NCBI GenBank assembly: GCA_030066245.1
Contig: JASJBY010000006.1
Span: 1-29,758 of the forward strand
Length of the DNA stretch: 29,758 nt
Source of the DNA: Gammaproteobacteria bacterium
Lineage (GTDB): Bacteria > Pseudomonadota > Gammaproteobacteria > JAABTG01
Direction: 5' to 3'
The notes under the pieces were generated by a model. It was not told the origin of the DNA and did no database searches. It was given only the letters and a program-made list of their open reading frames with translations. The position numbers and the translations under genes are program-made. Positions 26,215 through 29,758 of the stretch are shown here, one piece after another (the first letter of the stretch is position 1; each line of letters starts with the position of its first letter).

Positions 26215-27885
26215 ATGCTTCACCACATCACAACTCGCATGACGCATTGGAGGGCTTCTCTCGTCCTGCCTGCAATATTGGTGCTCACGTTTGTCCTTTG
26301 TTTCCATGGCAGCAACTGGGGGCGGGTGGAATCCTGGCATCCGGACCAAATGGCCCTGGGTGGTATCAAGAGCGGAGACGGGTATCGGTTGCGCCCAAAC
26401 GACTTCAAGAAGCCGCCTTTTCACAAGTATGTCAACTACGTCTTCTCGAAACTGCCCAACCGGGCATTAGAAGACATTTTCGGTGCATCCAGACAGACAA
26501 GGGACATCGGTACTTTTCGAACCTCTCGAATGCTGACCATCCTGTTCTTCCTTGGATGCGTGAGCCTCACCTTTGCCATCGTAAAGGACTTTTTCTCAGG
26601 CTTTGTCGCGGCCATTCTGAGCGCCCTTTTGGCGACAAGCGCCGGCTTTGTTGCCTTTGCGCATTTCCTGACCGCTGATATTCCCGTGCTCTTCTGGATG
26701 CTCGCGGCGTTCTGGTTCGCTTCACGAATCTTGCGGCGGGAACGCTTGTCCGATTATGTCCTCGCGGGCTTACTGACCGGTGTTGCCACAGCGACCAAGT
26801 ACAACGGGCTTGCCGTCGGCATTGCATTGGTCGTGGCTCACCTGCTGCGCGCCCCCCCGAAGACCTGGCCGGAATGGAAACGCGCAGGCCTCGCCAGACC
26901 CTTGCTCCTGGGACTGCTCGCTGTCCTTGCTGGCTTCCTCCTGGCCAATCCGTATGCACTGATTGACTATCAGAAGTTCGTATCGGACTTCGTCTACAAT
27001 TACAAGGTCACGCCCGTCTACGCGGGCGAAGCAGGAGGAAGCAGTTACCTCGAGTTCCTGCTTAGCGGCAGCGAACTCTTCGGATGGCCCCTGCTGACGC
27101 TCACGGCCGTCGCTCTCGTCACCTCACTCTATCTTGCGCTTGGTCAGCAACGATTCACGCTGGGCAGCAAGCTTGTCCTTCTGGCGTGTAGTGTATTCCT
27201 GCTCTACTACCTGAAGTTCGGAGCCTTTCCAAGAATGGAAGCGCGCTTCGCGATGCCGGCATTTCCGTTTCTCTTGTTGGCCACCGCACCATTCTGGGCG
27301 TCCCTCAGTCGCAACGCCGCGGTGATACTGAGTGTCCCCATCCTTACCTACGGAGTGGTCTCGAGCCTTATTGTGGGAGCCCGATTCACCAACGATCCGA
27401 GAATGCTAGCCCAGGACTGGGTGACCGAGCATGTCGATGCAGGCATAGTCATGGAAACTATGGGCAGCCACGTGCCGCGCTTCGACAAGCTGCCATCGGT
27501 GCACATAAAGCACATTCCTGCGCCCTACATCAGTCCCCGGTCACGCATGTTTCTGGACAGGTTTGGCGAAATGCAGGACCTTGTCAGGACCCACGACCCG
27601 GACGATACCGGCGGCTGGTACACTGGAGACCGGCTCGCACAACGTAATCCGGATTACGTCGCCATAAACTCTCTGGCTTATCAGGAGTTCCTGTCAGGAA
27701 TATACGCGGATAGGTTTCCTGACCTTGCCGCGTACTTCACCGAACTGCTGAGCGAACGACTTGGGTATCGAATCGTATTCGACGAGGAAACAGAGTCGCC
27801 GCCCTGGTGGGTGTATCCGAAACGAATCGACTTCTTGAATAACAGGATGACAATCCTGGTGCGAAACGACCTAGCTCAACGGTGA
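26215..27885 (+). CDS. family 39 membrane glycosyltransferase (ArnT/PMT-like, 556 aa)
   Basis: Integral membrane enzyme that moves a sugar from a polyprenyl-phosphate donor to an acceptor on the periplasmic face. About ten or more hydrophobic helices are visible, the first at residues about 14-31 (SLVLPAILVLTFVLCFHG). The catalytic Asp expected in the first periplasmic loop is D44 in WHPDQMALGG. Other GT39-like features are FRTSRMLTILFFLG, GFVAFAHFLTADIPVLFWML and GVATATKYNGLAVG. The last 140 residues form a soluble domain (MGSHVPRFDKL). Start ATG 26215 is used; ATG 26239 is an alternative. Neither has a strong ribosome site. The GT2-GtrA gene downstream on the other strand could supply its polyprenyl-phosphate sugar. 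Confidence 0.85.
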   Translation: MLHHITTRMTHWRASLVLPAILVLTFVLCFHGSNWGRVESWHPDQMALGGIKSGDGYRLRPNDFKKPPFHKYVNYVFSKLPNRALEDIFGASRQTRDIGTFRTSRMLTILFFLGCVSLTFAIVKDFFSGFVAAILSALLATSAGFVAFAHFLTADIPVLFWMLAAFWFASRILRRERLSDYVLAGLLTGVATATKYNGLAVGIALVVAHLLRAPPKTWPEWKRAGLARPLLLGLLAVLAGFLLANPYALIDYQKFVSDFVYNYKVTPVYAGEAGGSSYLEFLLSGSELFGWPLLTLTAVALVTSLYLALGQQRFTLGSKLVLLACSVFLLYYLKFGAFPRMEARFAMPAFPFLLLATAPFWASLSRNAAVILSVPILTYGVVSSLIVGARFTNDPRMLAQDWVTEHVDAGIVMETMGSHVPRFDKLPSVHIKHIPAPYISPRSRMFLDRFGEMQDLVRTHDPDDTGGWYTGDRLAQRNPDYVAINSLAYQEFLSGIYADRFPDLAAYFTELLSERLGYRIVFDEETESPPWWVYPKRIDFLNNRMTILVRNDLAQR

Positions 27886-28049
27886 CTCCGTTCAGCTTGG
27901 TGCGATCGCCCTTTCTGAAGCCTTGCGCGCCCGAATGCCCCGGGGGTTGACAAGCCGGGACGTCATAGAAGGCTCGACGGCCGACGGTCCCGAGCAGTCG
28001 TGCCGGTACGGCCCTAACCGATCACCAATGCGACATGCGGCGGCGCGCC

Positions 28050-28062
28050 CCAACTGAGCTAC
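28050..28062 (-). other. tRNA D-arm-like fragment in a convergent intergenic gap
   Basis: On the minus strand GTAGCTCAGTTGG is identical to the D-arm start of the tRNA at 2441-2453 and typical of many tRNAs. The sequence after it is GC-rich and does not complete a cloverleaf: I find no proper anticodon stem or TTC-loop. It is at best a broken tRNA piece, and may be chance. Confidence 0.25.
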
Positions 28063-28163
28063 TTCCATGTGCAAAACCAGCCCGTAGTGCGAATGCTCGG
28101 GGTTATCTTAAGAGACTCAGAAGCTTTCCTCAGAGAGCCTCTGCCACCCGGCATACGGACAGG

Positions 28164-29345
28164 CTACTTCCACGTGTACACTTTGCTGACTGCATAGTTC
28201 CACACGGTGCCGACGAGTATTCCTGCGAAGGCCGCGAGCAACCACTTGGTTTCCTTGCTGAACAAGTAGGAAGCGATACCTACGTTTGCCAGCGCCCCGA
28301 CGCTGCAAACAAGCGTGAATGACATCCAGCCCCGCAGCCACCGCCACCCTCTCAGCCGCGAATCCCGGTATGTCAGGACGTTATTGAGCGCAAAGTTGCT
28401 GGTCATGGCCACGAACGTGGCAACCGCCTGACTGAGGACAAAACTGAGCCCTAAGTGGCTGAACAGCGCTGTCAGCATTACCAGGTGAACCAGGACCCCG
28501 ACACTGCCCACCAGACTGAAGGCAACGAACCGAACCGGCACCAGGTGACCGATGAGCTTATCCAACAGCAGCATGGCGTAGTCCCACGCTGCCTGGGTAT
28601 CCAGCTTGCTCTCACCGGCCTGACGAGTTCGGAAATGATACGGCAGCTCTACGAACCTCAGTGGGCGCGGCGAGGAGGCAAAAAGATCGACGAGAATCTT
28701 GAAACCGATCCCGGAAAGCTTGTGCACACACTGCTCCATGGCTTCACGACGAAGCATGAAGAAACCGCTCATCGGGTCGGAAAGCTTGGCCTTCAGCACC
28801 ATGCCGCTCAGGCGGCTTGCGAATCGACTGATGGCGACGCGAGACTCATCCCAGTCTCCCAAACCGCCACCGTGTGCGTAACGGCTGCCGACCACTATGT
28901 CGGTCTGGCCTCGCGCCAGTTCTTCCAGCATCTGTGGAAGGAGTGACTCGTCATGTTGCAGGTCCCCGTCGATTACAGCCAGATAGGGGGCCGAGCTCGC
29001 CAGCATACCCTCGATACAGGCGGAGGCCAGGCCTCGGCGACCAATTCGGTGAAGACAGCGGACACGGTCGTCGTCCTGAGCAACCTGACGTACGTGTCGT
29101 GCGGTTTCATCCGGGGAGTCGTCATCCACGAAGATGAGTTCCCAACGATAGGCTGCCAGGGTTACTCGAAGGCGCTCGACCAATTCGAGGATGTTCTCTC
29201 GCTCATTGAATGTGGGCACGATGACGGACAGTTCGGGTCCTCGGCGGATACCGAGGTCGACATCTTCGACCGGTCTGCCGACTCGTAGAGTGCGCACCGT
29301 ATCCAGGGCGACTGAGGTCGCCCCTTTTGCCATCGTGTCAAGCAT
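28164..29345 (-). CDS. GT2 polyprenyl-phosphate sugar synthase fused to a GtrA membrane domain (393 aa)
   Basis: Dolichol-phosphate-mannose-synthase-like enzyme that loads a sugar onto undecaprenyl phosphate, joined to a GtrA domain thought to help flip such lipids. The start ATG 29345 has GAGAGAG 5 bases upstream; a longer frame opens at TTG 29408. The GT2 domain (about 38-265) has LSVIVPTFNERENI, FVDDDSPDET, AVIDGDLQHDESLLP (metal-binding Asp-x-Asp) and LSDPMSGFFMLRREA. The GtrA part (about 275-393) has four helices, with FVAFSLVGSVGVLVHL, FALNNVLTYRDSRLRG and VGTVWNYAVSKVYTWK at the end. The fusion is a known architecture. The likely user of its product is the neighbouring GT39 enzyme, which is convergent with it (278 bases apart). 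Confidence 0.92.
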   Translation of the reverse strand: MLDTMAKGATSVALDTVRTLRVGRPVEDVDLGIRRGPELSVIVPTFNERENILELVERLRVTLAAYRWELIFVDDDSPDETARHVRQVAQDDDRVRCLHRIGRRGLASACIEGMLASSAPYLAVIDGDLQHDESLLPQMLEELARGQTDIVVGSRYAHGGGLGDWDESRVAISRFASRLSGMVLKAKLSDPMSGFFMLRREAMEQCVHKLSGIGFKILVDLFASSPRPLRFVELPYHFRTRQAGESKLDTQAAWDYAMLLLDKLIGHLVPVRFVAFSLVGSVGVLVHLVMLTALFSHLGLSFVLSQAVATFVAMTSNFALNNVLTYRDSRLRGWRWLRGWMSFTLVCSVGALANVGIASYLFSKETKWLLAAFAGILVGTVWNYAVSKVYTWK

Positions 29346-29758
29346 CAAACTCTCTCGGAGAAAAACGCCAGTGTCCGCGCCGCCGCAAACTCCAATGTTT
29401 CGAACCAACCAGCCTTTGCTTGTGACAGATTGGCCAGGCTCACATCATTCACTAGGTCATAGCCGTCACGAGCCCCCTGAACAGAACCCTGATCCGGACC
29501 AACGGCAAGTCGCCAAATATGTATCGCCAGAGTATAATACCGGGGTTTTGCTCAGCACGCCAAGACACTACAGCCATCATCGACAGGTCTGGCAATTTCC
29601 AGGGGCGGTCTCGCCGGGCACTTTTTGCTCCAGAACGCTTGTTCAGTATCCCTGAGTTTTGGAAAGGAAAAAAGGCGGCAGAACATTGGCGCTCATTCGA
29701 CTTTAGTTGTATCACCGCCGGGCCATCGCGGTTCACAGACAGATCCCGTGAGCCGGCC
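29346..29758. other. leader region at the right window edge
   Basis: 413 bases upstream of the GT2-GtrA gene. No complete gene is seen. A perfect TATAAT on the plus strand lies at 29533-29538, and GGAAAGGA at 29660-29667 resembles a ribosome site, so a rightward gene may start near or beyond the edge. Confidence 0.35.
29510..29538 (+). promoter_or_regulatory. candidate rightward sigma70 promoter
   Basis: TCGCCA (29510-29515, 4 of 6) and perfect TATAAT (29533-29538) with a 17-base spacer. It points out of the window. The same bases read TATACT on the minus strand (29531-29536), so a leftward promoter for the GT2-GtrA gene is also possible. Confidence 0.4.

Noticed and set aside
29452..29736. 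Minus-strand 94-codon frame at the right edge
   Set aside because: Overlaps the candidate promoter and leader region, no family features and no good ribosome site.

Overview
The window looks like a chromosomal piece of a gammaproteobacterium with fairly high GC. The left edge holds the end of the conserved dnaG-rpoD macromolecular-synthesis operon. Its RpoD has the classic gammaproteobacterial N-terminus and a C-terminus close to the E. coli protein. A tRNA gene with anticodon CAU follows, as is common after rpoD in gammaproteobacteria. I cannot name the genus from sequence alone.

Left part (1-4.6 kb): 3' end of dnaG, a small hairpin, rpoD, then a tRNA-Ile2(CAU) gene split by a 236-nt group I intron placed as in the well-known Azoarcus tRNA intron. 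Next come a small hypothetical protein and an exported protein with a peptidoglycan-binding domain.

Middle (4.6-9.3 kb): one very large minus-strand gene for a membrane-bound hybrid histidine kinase (Cache sensor, HAMP, three PAS, HisKA, HATPase, two receiver domains, HPt), convergent with the peptidoglycan-binding gene.

Right part (9.4-29.4 kb): a loosely packed, mixed-strand locus for making, modifying and exporting a surface glycan or glycolipid. It encodes a GT8-like transferase, an SDR oxidoreductase, an aspartyl/asparaginyl beta-hydroxylase-like dioxygenase, a sulfotransferase, an ELM1-family protein, two paralogous MsbA/PglK-type ABC exporters, two GT2 enzymes (one fused to a GtrA membrane domain), a methyltransferase, an AsnB-type amidotransferase, a GT4 enzyme and a GT39 membrane transferase. 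A working model (inference) is that polyprenyl-phosphate sugars made by the GT2-GtrA protein feed the GT39 enzyme, cytoplasmic transferases build the glycan, the SDR, AsnB, methyltransferase, sulfotransferase and dioxygenase decorate it or its lipid, and the ABC proteins flip it across the inner membrane.

Non-coding features of note are the self-splicing-type tRNA intron, a 318-bp hairpin-rich gene-free cassette with 24-bp imperfect terminal inverted repeats (10388-10705), and a 1.2-kb stretch without a recognisable gene (25038-26214) that may be a decayed gene.
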